Shown piece by piece: positions 7,917-15,610 of a stretch of 64,000 nucleotides of DNA. The stretch spans positions 1,550,001-1,614,000 of the forward strand of contig NZ_JAADJV010000001.1 in the NCBI RefSeq assembly GCF_011684115.1, read 5' to 3'. The DNA comes from Rahnella aceris. Lineage in GTDB: Bacteria; Pseudomonadota; Gammaproteobacteria; Enterobacterales; Enterobacteriaceae. Position 1 is the first letter of the stretch. Each line of letters starts with the position of its first letter. The notes beneath the pieces were generated by a model. It had not been told where the DNA came from, ran no database searches, and saw nothing but the letters and a program-made list of their open reading frames with translations. The position numbers and the translations under genes were made by a program.

Positions 7917-8765
7917 TTACGACTTTCGCTCAGACAACTGACTCAGCCACTGACTGCGATATTCAGAAGGCGAACGGGCGGTGCTTTTGCGGAAAACCCG
8001 GCAGAAATAGTTGCTGTCAACGAAGCCGCTGCTGGTCGCCACTTCTTTGATTTTCAGTTCATAACCTTTAAGCAACAGTTTTGCCTTTTCCAGGCGGACG
8101 TGATTCAGATACTCGCTGAAGCCGATATCTCCGGATTTACGAAACAAATGAGACAGATAATTCGGCGTGATATGGAAACGCTTTGCCACGTTTTCGCGCG
8201 TCAGCGGCAGTGAGGCATTCTCTTCAATATACTTTTTGATTACCTCAAACAACGCCCCGCTGCGGGTAAGGATCTTCGCCCTGTTAGCGAGCTGTTCCTG
8301 ACAATGACTTAACAGCCCCGCCACCACGCAGCGCGCGGTTTGCTGGTCGTCAGGACTGGAGACAATTTCATTCATCGCCTGCAACAGAAACGAGCCTACA
8401 CGCGGGCCAAGGCGGGAAACACTTTGTTTATCCGTGCCGGTAAATGTCACGCCATCCCAAAACTGTAAACTGAACCCCAGTTTTTCTTTGCTGAACAGAA
8501 CACTCAGCACAATCGCGGGCTTGTCCCACACCATCAGATTCCATTTTCCCCCCGGAATATACAGCGCATCGCCCTGCCTGAGCAGCCCTTTGCCTGCGGC
8601 AATGCTGCGATCGCGGACTTCGCCTTCAACGACAAATTCAATACGGGGAAAACTGACCACGGAGGCCAGTTCAGGCGGCGGCTGGGAATTATCAGGAAAC
8701 CTGACAGCAAACACATCACTGCCGGACACCGATCGGAACAGTGTTTCTATCACGTCTTGCAGCAT
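7917..8765 (-). CDS. AraC-family transcriptional regulator
   Basis: This 282-residue protein has an N-terminal cupin-like sensor half (RFPDNSQPPPELASVVSF... with GKGLLRQGDALYIPGGKWN, the usual AraC_N jelly-roll). The C-terminal AraC/XylS double HTH spans residues ~185-278: first helix pair LTRENVAKRFHITPNYLSHLF, second IKEVATSSGFVDSNYFCRVFRK, ending PSEYR. It lies on the same strand downstream of the PhyH dioxygenase gene and upstream of the betaine-importer operon. A terminator-like hairpin separates it from the dioxygenase gene. Which of its neighbours it controls cannot be told from sequence alone. Confidence 0.9.
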   Translation of the reverse strand: MLQDVIETLFRSVSGSDVFAVRFPDNSQPPPELASVVSFPRIEFVVEGEVRDRSIAAGKGLLRQGDALYIPGGKWNLMVWDKPAIVLSVLFSKEKLGFSLQFWDGVTFTGTDKQSVSRLGPRVGSFLLQAMNEIVSSPDDQQTARCVVAGLLSHCQEQLANRAKILTRSGALFEVIKKYIEENASLPLTRENVAKRFHITPNYLSHLFRKSGDIGFSEYLNHVRLEKAKLLLKGYELKIKEVATSSGFVDSNYFCRVFRKSTARSPSEYRSQWLSQLSERKS

Positions 8766-8885
8766 GGCAGTCTCTCAGAGGTTTTCTCTTCATCATAACA
8801 TACACGTAACACATACGCGGTGATGCGGCCAGCCACACTGTGACCGCCCTCTGATGTCCGTCATAAAGGCCGGTAAAAATGCCAT

Positions 8886-8906
8886 GAAAAAGCCTGACCG
8901 GCAGGC
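8886..8906 (-). terminator. rho-independent terminator after the PhyH gene
   Basis: On the minus strand a GCCTG-CCGGT-CAGGC hairpin is followed by five Ts. It lies 22 bp after the PhyH stop codon and separates that gene from the AraC gene. Confidence 0.6.
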
Positions 8907-8928
8907 CAGGCCTGGGGAAAACAGAAAT

Positions 8929-9696
8929 TCAGAGCACGTCGAGCAACCATTTCTGCGCAGGCGTCAGGCGGCTTGCCGTTTCCGGCTTCAGCCATTTACG
9001 CTGATCCTGCTGCTGTGCATCCGCGCGGTCGATATACAAACTGTGCAGCACGCGGCGACGGGTGCCGATGCGGTTATTGGTGCCGCCGTGCCAGGCGTGA
9101 GCGTTGTAAATCATCACGCTGCCCGCCGGTGCTTCGAACACCACTTCATCAGGATGCGGTAATTCAACATCCGCCAGCACATCCTCCGGCAATTCCGGGC
9201 GGTGATGGGTGCCGGGAATAATGCGCGGTGCGCCGTTGGCGGCACTCAAATCATCAATCGCCACGATGGCATTGACCAGATGGACTTTCGGAAAATCCGG
9301 ACGCGGCTTTTTCCAGTCAGCATGCAGCGGCTGATGGCCGCCCCGGTGCAGCGCTTCGCGTCCGTTGAGGCTCGAAACCTTAAACGCGCCACCAAAAATA
9401 TGATGACAGACGGACAGGATCAACGGATGCGACCACACTTTTTCCCACACGGTACCTTTGTTGATCATGTTGGCGATACGGGTCGCGGTGGCTTCCTGAT
9501 GGTGTTCGACGGCGAGATTATCGCCCTCTTTGTCCACCAGCATGTCAAACGCCGCGCGCATCTCTTCCAGCCAGTCTTTGTCGATAACATTATGAATAAC
9601 AAGGTATCCGCGCGTCTCCAGCTCGTCAGCCTGCGCCGGAGTTAATGGTTGTGTTGCGCCCAGCGCTGCAAGATATTGCTCAGATGAATGATTCAT
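8929..9696 (-). CDS. phytanoyl-CoA dioxygenase (PhyH) family Fe(II)/2-oxoglutarate oxygenase
   Basis: This 255-residue protein shows the PhyH layout: an N-terminal YLVIHNVIDKDWLEEMR segment, the metal ligands His-x-Asp in PLHADW, and the distal His in NAHAWHGGTNNRIGTRRRV with the Arg that holds 2-oxoglutarate. Bacterial members hydroxylate varied small molecules, so the substrate cannot be named from the family. It has its own terminator and probably its own promoter in the 147-bp gap before the LysR gene. The start at 9696 has GGGGCGGAAA in front of it. Proximity to the trimethylammonium catabolic operon makes a related substrate possible, but nothing couples them directly. Confidence 0.85.
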   Translation of the reverse strand: MNHSSEQYLAALGATQPLTPAQADELETRGYLVIHNVIDKDWLEEMRAAFDMLVDKEGDNLAVEHHQEATATRIANMINKGTVWEKVWSHPLILSVCHHIFGGAFKVSSLNGREALHRGGHQPLHADWKKPRPDFPKVHLVNAIVAIDDLSAANGAPRIIPGTHHRPELPEDVLADVELPHPDEVVFEAPAGSVMIYNAHAWHGGTNNRIGTRRRVLHSLYIDRADAQQQDQRKWLKPETASRLTPAQKWLLDVL

Positions 9697-9843
9697 TTTC
9701 CGCCCCTTCAGTTAACGTTTGCGTAACATAAAAGTACGGCAGTTTTTATAGGAAAAAACGATGCAAATCCTACAAAACACTGGATTTATGTGTGATCGCC
9801 CAAAAAGTGTGACACAGGTCTGCTCACCTCTGCGGTGCTTATC

Positions 9844-10740
9844 TCAGGCCGATACCAGCAGTTGTGCCTTTAGCCTTTCCTGTAAAAAATCGAGAAATAC
9901 CCGGGTGACTTCGCTGCGCTGACGGTGCTGCGGATAAATGGCATGCAGGCTGAGTGAGCCGGGATGAAATGCATCCAGAACGCGAACCAGTGCGCCATAT
10001 TGCAGCGCCGGTCCGACGATAAATTCCGGCAGTAATACCAGCCCGAGTCCGGCGACGGCCGCATCGCGCAGCACTTCGCCGTTATTGCTGACAATTGGCC
10101 CGCGCACATCAAACAGACGACGTTTGCCCTCCAGCTCCAGCTCCCAGCCGGTCTGCCCTTCGCGCCCGTAACGCAGGCAATGATGGTTGAGCAAATCCTC
10201 CGGCGTTTCCGGCGTCCCCTTACGCTGAAGATATTCCGGGCTGCAGCAGATCACCCGCTTCAGTTCGCCAAGCCGCCGCGCCACCAGCGAGGAATCCGCC
10301 AGATTACCAATGCGCAGCGCGATATCGAAACCTTCACCCACCAGATCCACATAGCGATCGACCAGTTCTACCTGAAACTGAATCGCCGGATGCTGACCTA
10401 AAAACTCGGCAATCAGCGGCGAAAGGTGGCTGATACCAAACGACATCGGAATGCTGATGCGGTACGTTCCCTGAAGCGCCTGCCGCCTGGGCGAAACCGC
10501 CCGTTCGGCCTCTTCGATATCATCGAGGATGCGCTGTGCATGTTGCGCGAACAACTGGCCGGACTCGGTCACCGACAGTTTGCGGGTATTGCGGTTGAGC
10601 AGCCGCGCATGTAAGCCAGCCTCCAGCGACGCCATGCGGCGACTGACGTATTGTTTAGAAAGCATCAGTTGTTCAGCCGCCGTGGTAAAACTCCCCGCTT
10701 TTACCACAGCAATAAAAATACGAAGATCTTCTGTCTGCAT
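9844..10740 (-). CDS. LysR-family transcriptional regulator
   Basis: A 298-residue protein from the ATG at 10740 (MQTEDLRIFIAVVKAGSFTT), the usual LysR start; an upstream in-frame ATG at 10779 adds 13 atypical residues. The N-terminal winged HTH (AAEQLMLSKQYVSRRMASLE) is followed by the periplasmic-binding-like effector domain (RISIPMSFGISHLSPLIAEFL). It belongs to the CrgA/AaeR-like subgroup by the LQGTYRIS join. It is divergent from the pirin gene across 156 bp, a common arrangement in which the LysR protein controls the pirin gene. Confidence 0.93.
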   Translation of the reverse strand: MQTEDLRIFIAVVKAGSFTTAAEQLMLSKQYVSRRMASLEAGLHARLLNRNTRKLSVTESGQLFAQHAQRILDDIEEAERAVSPRRQALQGTYRISIPMSFGISHLSPLIAEFLGQHPAIQFQVELVDRYVDLVGEGFDIALRIGNLADSSLVARRLGELKRVICCSPEYLQRKGTPETPEDLLNHHCLRYGREGQTGWELELEGKRRLFDVRGPIVSNNGEVLRDAAVAGLGLVLLPEFIVGPALQYGALVRVLDAFHPGSLSLHAIYPQHRQRSEVTRVFLDFLQERLKAQLLVSA

Positions 10741-10896
10741 CTTATCCGCACCCTTTATTCTCACGCCATTTATTGTCAACTAAAACGTGACAGTGATAGT
10801 CAAACAACCGCATTGTTGAGCAAATTAGTTTACGTGTATTCTCTGTTCATCGGAAGGGCAAACGCGCTTCCCCCCTGACAAACTGAGGAGCACATC

Positions 10897-11622
10897 ATGA
10901 TTGAACAACGTCTCTCTGAACAACGCGGATTGGGTGACCACGGCTGGTTGCATTCACGTCACACCTTCTCCTTCGCCAGTTACTGGGATCCAAAACAGGT
11001 CGGCTTCTCAGACCTGCTGGTCATCAACGATGATCAGGTTGCACCGGGTCGCGGCTTTGGGGCGCATCCGCACAGCAACATGGAAATCATCTCTTATGTG
11101 CTGGAAGGCGCGCTGGAGCATAAAGATTCAATGGGTACCGGTTCTGTGATTGTCCCCGGTGACGTGCAGCTCATGAGCGCCGGTTCCGGTGTGACGCACA
11201 GTGAGTTCAACCACTCCGGTGACGAAAAGGTGCATTTCCTGCAAATCTGGATCGTGCCATCTGAAAATGGGACCAAACCGGGTTACCAGCAGGTCTCTGT
11301 GCCTGAAGCGGAAAAACGCGGCCAGTTCCGCCTGATTATCTCGCCAACAGGTGACAACGGCTCACTGAGCGTGCGTCAGGACATGAAGATTTACGCGGGC
11401 TTCTTCGACGGTGCGGAACAGGCCACGTTCGACCTTGACCCTGACCGTTATGCCTATGTCCACGTGGCACGCGGCAGCATCAAAGTGAACGGCATTGAAT
11501 TCAGAACCGGTGACGGTGCACGTATCCGTCAGGAAGATAAACTCACCTTCACGGACGGCGACCAGGCAGAAGTCTTGCTGTTTGATTTGCGTCCGGTGGA
11601 AGTCAATCATCCGACCCGCTGA
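10897..11622 (+). CDS. pirin family protein (YhhW-like bicupin)
   Basis: This 241-residue protein has the pirin N-terminal cupin, including GFGAHPHSNMEIISYVLEGALEHKDS with the metal-binding His pair and Glu, then SAGSGVTHSEFNHS. The second cupin follows (VHVARGSIKVNG). E. coli YhhW, of similar length, is a metal-containing pirin with quercetinase activity in vitro. The physiological role here is open; roles in oxidative or redox stress are often proposed. A GAGGAG box lies upstream of the ATG and a strong terminator follows at 11653-11696. It is transcribed divergently from the LysR gene. Confidence 0.92.
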   Translation: MIEQRLSEQRGLGDHGWLHSRHTFSFASYWDPKQVGFSDLLVINDDQVAPGRGFGAHPHSNMEIISYVLEGALEHKDSMGTGSVIVPGDVQLMSAGSGVTHSEFNHSGDEKVHFLQIWIVPSENGTKPGYQQVSVPEAEKRGQFRLIISPTGDNGSLSVRQDMKIYAGFFDGAEQATFDLDPDRYAYVHVARGSIKVNGIEFRTGDGARIRQEDKLTFTDGDQAEVLLFDLRPVEVNHPTR

Positions 11623-11652
11623 TTGTCCGGCACGCTAATTGAAAGTGTTTAA

Positions 11653-11696
11653 GCAGGCGTATTACCGGTTTTTCGGCAATGCGCCTGCCCTTTTAT
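11653..11696 (+). terminator. terminator after the pirin gene
   Basis: GCAGGCG-TATTACCG pairs with CGGCAATG-CGCCTGC around a TTTT loop and is followed by CCTTTTATT. The stem is about 15 bp with two mismatches. Confidence 0.75.
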
Positions 11697-11789
11697 TATC
11701 TTCGTCCTCACGGACAAAAAAACCTGCTGTAATCCTCTTTTACAGAGGGTTTTCTCTGGAAAGCATCTCCCATCTATGTCGTTATCCAG

Positions 11790-11818
11790 TTGGTTTATAA
11801 CCCTTCCTTACGTTATAT
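11790..11818 (+). promoter_or_regulatory. sigma-70 promoter candidate for the nlp-like gene leader
   Basis: TTGGTT (11790-11795), a 17-nt spacer and TTATAT (11813-11818) resemble -35/-10 elements. Transcription from about 11825 would produce a ~258-nt leader before the ATG at 12083, containing all structured elements described for this region. Confidence 0.45.
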
Positions 11819-11843
11819 TCGCCTCGTCGCGTCAAAAATACGC

Positions 11844-12082
11844 GGCTAGGTTTCGCAGCCTGAATACCACATCGGAAATACATATGTAATAATTATGTAT
11901 TTGCCTCCGTACACCTGTCAGATACAGATGCTTGTAATTTGTACATCCTATGGTGACTCAGGCAAGGCAGCCTCCGGGCTGGCCGGCTTCCGATGTGACC
12001 GGTACTGCGAACCTTGTCTGAGCCACCACCAAACGAGTTTCGCAGCTCCGGTGGTGGTTAACTATCACATCGGAGAATACCT
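11844..12082 (+). promoter_or_regulatory. structured 5' leader of the nlp-like gene with a start-stop element and competing hairpins
   Basis: The 460-bp gap before the nlp-like gene holds no ordinary gene. It contains two related units ending in a hairpin with a tttcgcag loop, then CACATCGGA-AATAC(A/C)TATG. In the first unit the ATG (11884) is followed at once by TAA: a start-stop codon pair with a normally spaced GGA. In the second unit it is the real start at 12083. Between them a 16-nt arm (11952-11967) pairs 14/16 with 12012-12027. CCACCACC (12023-12030) pairs perfectly with GGTGGTGG (12050-12057), overlapping and so competing with the first stem. CCGATGTGA (11990-11998) is complementary to TCACATCGG (12065-12073), which includes the Shine-Dalgarno. 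A 63-codon ORF (11895-12086) without a good RBS ends in the ATGA of the gene start. Confidence 0.55.
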
Positions 12083-12430
12083 ATGAAACTGCCCCATAGT
12101 CCGACTTTCCTGCCGTTTCCTACGTCGTACATCCAGCAGCATGAGGGAGAAATCCTGATTAATCAGGACTGGCACCCCGCTGACATCATTGCTGCACTGC
12201 GCAAAAAAGGCACCACCTTGTCTGCGGTTTCACGCGCTGCGGGTTTATGTTCAACCACATTAGCCAATGCGCTTACCCGCCCCTGGCCAAAGGGGGAATT
12301 GCTGATAAGCCAGGCTATCGGCGTGCCGCCTTCGATTATCTGGCCAAGCCGGTATTTCGATAAGCGCACAATGCAATTTGTTGAACGTCCGTTGCGCACG
12401 CCCGGTAAGAAACCCCCGTCAGACGAATAG
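12083..12430 (+). CDS. Nlp/SfsB (Ner-like) HTH transcriptional regulator
   Basis: A 115-residue protein. The core from DWHPADIIAALRKKGTT through SRAAGLCSTTLANALTRPWP to IGVPPSIIWPSRYFD is the Ner/Nlp/SfsB helix-turn-helix domain, related to phage Mu Ner. In E. coli, SfsB/Nlp stimulates maltose and other sugar genes when over-expressed. The N-terminal ~27 residues (MKLPHSPTFLPFPTSYIQQH) and the C-terminal tail rich in Pro and Lys are outside the domain. The start has GGAG 7 nt upstream. A terminator at 12444-12468 makes it a single-gene unit behind a long structured leader. Confidence 0.88.
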   Translation: MKLPHSPTFLPFPTSYIQQHEGEILINQDWHPADIIAALRKKGTTLSAVSRAAGLCSTTLANALTRPWPKGELLISQAIGVPPSIIWPSRYFDKRTMQFVERPLRTPGKKPPSDE

Positions 12431-12443
12431 CATAAACATCTCC

Positions 12444-12468
12444 GGGCGTTGTAAAGACGCCCTTTTTC
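12444..12468 (+). terminator. terminator after the nlp-like gene
   Basis: GGGCGT-tgtaaag-ACGCCC is followed by TTTTT, 14 bp after the stop codon. Confidence 0.75.
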
Positions 12469-12480
12469 TTCCTCTCCCTG

Positions 12481-12687
12481 CTAACTCCCTGAATTCGGCA
12501 CATCGCAGCCGTGGCTAACGTCAGGCTCGGGCAGGCTGTTATGGCTTTCCACCAGCCCCCCCCCTGTCGGATCAACCACCATGCCACACAAACGCAATCC
12601 TGCGGTCTGACGGTCAATAACCCGGTAAACAAACTGCACATCATCTGGTTTATGACTGTGCCATGCAGGCGTTTGAAAAATAGCCAT
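12481..12687 (-). CDS. possible small protein, 68 aa, unrecognised
   Basis: An open frame of 68 codons (MAIFQTPAWHSHKPDDVQF...) lies opposite the gap between the nlp-like gene and the lyase remnant. It looks more protein-like than random shadow frames (mixed charge, few rare residues), but I recognise no family and see only a weak AGAAG directly next to the ATG. It overlaps no convincing gene. Treat it as tentative. Confidence 0.25.
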   Translation of the reverse strand: MAIFQTPAWHSHKPDDVQFVYRVIDRQTAGLRLCGMVVDPTGGGLVESHNSLPEPDVSHGCDVPNSGS

Positions 12688-12866
12688 CTTCTAAAACTGT
12701 TCTGCTTGCACATCCGGTGCTGGCGGCCAATATTACTGAACGGGATCTTGACCACTGGTGAGATCCGGCTCATTACACCGGCCGCGCCGCGCAAAAAGTT
12801 GATGAGGTCATCCGCTTTGCCGTGCAGTCCGGTCATCTGACTTCTTCTGAGGGATCCGGGTTATGA
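12684..12866 (+). pseudogene. C-terminal remnant of a fumarase/aspartase-superfamily lyase
   Basis: The frame that ends in TGA at 12864-12866 reads LLAHPVLAANITERDLDHW, then an in-frame TGA at 12759-12761, then DPAHYTGRAAQKVDEVI. The DPxxYTGRAxxxVD motif is the usual C-terminal end of the adenylosuccinate lyase/PcaB group. Everything upstream is missing: a TAG precedes at 12681, and no further homologous coding is visible. The stop overlaps the ATG of the following acetyltransferase gene in an ATGA. The intact lyase was therefore probably the first gene of the acetyltransferase/monooxygenase/importer operon. Confidence 0.6.
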
Positions 12867-13396
12867 CACAACATTTCAGGCGGCTGACGCTGGATGATAA
12901 ACACGATTATCTGGCGCTGATGCTGGACGCTTATGCGCCAATCAAAGCACTCGGGATTCAGTTTGATGCTGCCACCGCCGATCTGGCAAGCGTGACACAA
13001 CATCTCAACGATCATGCAGTGTTTGCGCTCTTTGATGACCAGCGGATGGTGGCTTCGGTCACCCTGCGCTTCCCGTGGGGTGCAATGCCGGGACTCATAG
13101 GCCTGCCGCATATTGGCTGGTTAGGCACGCATCCGGATTACGCCGGTCAGCGTCTCGGCAAAAAGCTGCTGGACTGGCTGGAAGACAACATTCTGATCCG
13201 CGAACTGAAAGCCCCGGCTTACTCGCTTGGCACCGCCACCAGCCATCCGTGGCTGCGTGACATGTACCTGAAACTGGGTTTTCAGCCGGTCTTCGAAAGA
13301 GACATCGGCAAAGGACACACCACGCTGTACATGAAAAAAGTTCTCGATGAAAAAAGCCACACCCGCTGGCTGGAACGTCAGGAAAATTTGTTATGA
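12863..13396 (+). CDS. GNAT-family N-acetyltransferase
   Basis: A 177-residue GNAT-fold protein. The acetyl-CoA loop region is IGWLGTHPDYAGQRLGKKLLDWLED (motif A: Q-R-L-G-K around residues ~94-99), followed by SLGTATSHPWLRDMYLKLGFQPV. The start overlaps the stop of the lyase remnant (ATGA). It is clearly paralogous to the next acetyltransferase, with shared HPWL...LYxxxGxxP motifs. In the Bacillus yxe operon an acetyltransferase of this family (YxeL/SnaA) N-acetylates a succinylated cysteine before a flavin monooxygenase cleaves it. The same gene neighbourhood here suggests an analogous protective or activating acetylation of an imported amino-acid adduct. Confidence 0.8.
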   Translation: MTQHFRRLTLDDKHDYLALMLDAYAPIKALGIQFDAATADLASVTQHLNDHAVFALFDDQRMVASVTLRFPWGAMPGLIGLPHIGWLGTHPDYAGQRLGKKLLDWLEDNILIRELKAPAYSLGTATSHPWLRDMYLKLGFQPVFERDIGKGHTTLYMKKVLDEKSHTRWLERQENLL

Positions 13397-13479
13397 GCCT
13401 CACCGCCATGCTGACGAAACGGATTGTCAGCGCGGTTTATAACCTCGTCCGGCGGTATTAGTGAAAGAGCCCGGGGGAT

Positions 13480-13545
13480 CTTGGGGGGCGGCGGCAGGCC
13501 GCCCCCCAAGTCGGTGTGGGCCGACGCCCACGGTTTTGACTTTGA
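13480..13545. repeat. double-hairpin palindromic repeat (copy 1)
   Basis: A perfect 13-bp GC-rich inverted repeat (13480-13492 with 13498-13510, 5-nt loop) is followed by a second hairpin, GTGGGC-cgac-GCCCAC (13516-13531), within the core CGGTGTGGG...CCCACGGTTTTGAC. The second hairpin and its flanks recur at 23881-23915. The element lies in the 289-bp gap between the two acetyltransferase genes, otherwise without a recognisable gene. It may act as a transcription or mRNA-stability barrier between them. Confidence 0.7.
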
Positions 13546-13685
13546 AGTTAACGCCCGTATGGGCGGCCACCCCATCCCCTATTCCATCTCCCGCAACTGC
13601 ATAGCAACTATTGTTGTTTTACATCGTTTGTTCCTGACTTTAATAATCGTTGTTAACGATGTGTTGCGAACAACAGGAACTGGAT

Positions 13686-14246
13686 ATGAGCCACGTGATC
13701 CGCCTTGCTCAGGAGTCTGAAGCAGCGGCGCTGCACAGCCTTTTGCAAAAGGCTTACGCGCCGCTGCTGGAACATAACATTCATTTCACCATCACCCGCG
13801 CCAGCGTTGAAGACGTGCGGGATGTTATCCGCAATGAAACCACCTATGTGCTGGAAAACGACGGCGTACTGACGGCGACGCTGACCACCCGTTTTTTGTG
13901 GACACCGGCAAAAAATCATCTTGCACCGTGGCCGTTTGTGCACTGGTTTGCGGTGGCAGAACATGCCAAAGGCCAGGGATTTGGCAATGAAATTATCCGC
14001 TACGTGGAAGAGACGTTTTTGCGTGACACGCTGAAATCACCGGCGGTGTATCTGGCAACGGCGGTGAAACATCCGTGGCTGACCGGGTTATATCAGCGAC
14101 GGGGTTATGAGCCATTTCATACCGCGACCAACCCGCTGGGTGTCGAACTGGTCTATCTGCGCAAAATTCTCAACCAGCAGGCATTCGAAGCACAGGAGCA
14201 GGCGCCACTGGTGCGCTCCATCGCTGAATTACGCACGCTGGTTTAA
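13686..14246 (+). CDS. GNAT-family N-acetyltransferase (paralogue of the preceding one)
   Basis: A 186-residue protein from the ATG at 13686, which has AGGAAC 7 nt upstream; the frame is open to 13650, but the added residues are unlike a GNAT start. The motif A region FAVAEHAKGQGFGNEIIRYVEE and the ATAVKHPWLTGLYQRRGYEP segment match the neighbouring acetyltransferase. The gene is separated from that paralogue by a strong palindromic repeat and runs 35 bp ahead of the flavin monooxygenase gene, so it is probably co-transcribed with the monooxygenase and importer. It may act on a related, but not identical, amine. Confidence 0.8.
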   Translation: MSHVIRLAQESEAAALHSLLQKAYAPLLEHNIHFTITRASVEDVRDVIRNETTYVLENDGVLTATLTTRFLWTPAKNHLAPWPFVHWFAVAEHAKGQGFGNEIIRYVEETFLRDTLKSPAVYLATAVKHPWLTGLYQRRGYEPFHTATNPLGVELVYLRKILNQQAFEAQEQAPLVRSIAELRTLV

Positions 14247-14281
14247 CGGCGGCTGAATAATATATTCTTAAGGATGAAACA

Positions 14282-15610
14282 ATGAGTCAGAAAAAACAAA
14301 TACGCCTGGGTGCCATTATTCAGGGCGCATCCGGAAATATGTCTGCATGGCGTCATCCGGATGCGGTTGCTGATGCCAGTATTAATATTCAGTTCTGCCA
14401 GCAATTAGCGCAACGAGCTGAACAGGCTAAATTTGATTTCTTATTTGTCGCCGACGGACTTTATATTACTGAGAAATCTATTCCGCATTTCCTCAACCGT
14501 TTTGAACCGATTACCCTGCTTTCTGCCCTGTCGCTGGTCACCCGCAAAATCGGACTGGTCGCCACCTTATCCACCTCCTACAGCGAGCCGTTTACCGTCG
14601 CGCGTCAGTTCGCCAGCCTCGATCATCTGAGCGGTGGCCGGGCGGGCTGGAACGTGGTGACCTCGCCGCTGGAAGGCTCGGCGAAAAACTTCTCCCGCGA
14701 TAAGCACCCGGAACATGACGAGCGTTACCGCATCGCCAGTGAATACGTCAGCGTGGTGAAAGGGCTGTGGGATTCCTGGGAAGAAGATGCATTTGTGCGC
14801 AACAAAGCCACCGGTCAGTTCTTTGTGCCGGAGAAACTGCACACACTCAATCATCACGGCAAATACTACTCGGTGCAGGGGCCGCTGAACGTCGGACGCT
14901 CCCCGCAGGGCCGTCCGATCGTCTTTCAGGCCGGGGCGTCGGAACAGGGCAAAGCCTTTGCTGCCGAAGCCGCTGACGCCATTTACACCCGTCAGGAAAC
15001 CCCCGAACTGGCCCGCGCATTTCGTCTCGATGTACAGCGTCAGCTGGTGGAAAACGGCCGTGCCGCCGAAGACATCCGCGTCTTTCAGGGCATCAGCGTG
15101 ATTATCGGTGAGTCGCCTGCCGATGCTGAACGTCGATATCAGGAAACCGCCCAACTGGTGACGCTGGAAAGCGCGCTGGATTATCTTGGCCGCTACTTTG
15201 AGCATCACAATTTTGCGCAATACGACCCGGATGCACCATTCCCGGACATCGGCGATTTGGGGCAAAACAGCTTCCGCAGCACCACAGATGAGATCAAACG
15301 CAACGCCCGCGAACGCGGATTAACCCTGCGTCAGGCCGCACTGGAAGCCGCGACACCACGACCGACCTTCTCCGGTACCGCCGAAGATGTCGCCGACGGT
15401 CTGGAACACTGGTTTACCTCAGGTGCGGCCGACGGTTTTATCGTCCGGGGCGGCACCCCGACGGCGTTTGATGATTTCACCGACCGTGTGATCCCAATTT
15501 TGCAGGCGCGGGGATTGTACCGGACGGACTATGAGGCACAGACCCTGCGGGGGAATCTGGGGTTAAGTGAGCCGGAGAATCAGTTTGTTTCTGTGCGGGA
15601 GTACGCATGA
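14282..15610 (+). CDS. LLM-class FMNH2-dependent monooxygenase (NtaA/SnaA/DszA/YxeK family)
   Basis: A 442-residue protein with the family start [22 protein letters not shown], then [48 protein letters not shown] and [22 protein letters not shown]. This is the NtaA/SnaA/DszA/YxeK branch of bacterial luciferase-like monooxygenases. It uses reduced FMN and O2 to cleave C-S or C-N bonds in sulfones, thioethers or aminopolycarboxylates. A flavin reductase is not encoded here. The gene has AAGGATG before the ATG and its stop overlaps the ABC ATPase start (ATGA), which ties it to uptake of an amino-acid-like substrate. Confidence 0.9.
   Translation: MSQKKQIRLGAIIQGASGNMSAWRHPDAVADASINIQFCQQLAQRAEQAKFDFLFVADGLYITEKSIPHFLNRFEPITLLSALSLVTRKIGLVATLSTSYSEPFTVARQFASLDHLSGGRAGWNVVTSPLEGSAKNFSRDKHPEHDERYRIASEYVSVVKGLWDSWEEDAFVRNKATGQFFVPEKLHTLNHHGKYYSVQGPLNVGRSPQGRPIVFQAGASEQGKAFAAEAADAIYTRQETPELARAFRLDVQRQLVENGRAAEDIRVFQGISVIIGESPADAERRYQETAQLVTLESALDYLGRYFEHHNFAQYDPDAPFPDIGDLGQNSFRSTTDEIKRNARERGLTLRQAALEAATPRPTFSGTAEDVADGLEHWFTSGAADGFIVRGGTPTAFDDFTDRVIPILQARGLYRTDYEAQTLRGNLGLSEPENQFVSVREYA

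Noticed and set aside
11895..12086. 63-codon ORF ending in the ATGA of the nlp-like gene
   Set aside because: No convincing RBS and Cys-rich low-information product; kept only as part of the leader description because the stop/start overlap may be coincidence.
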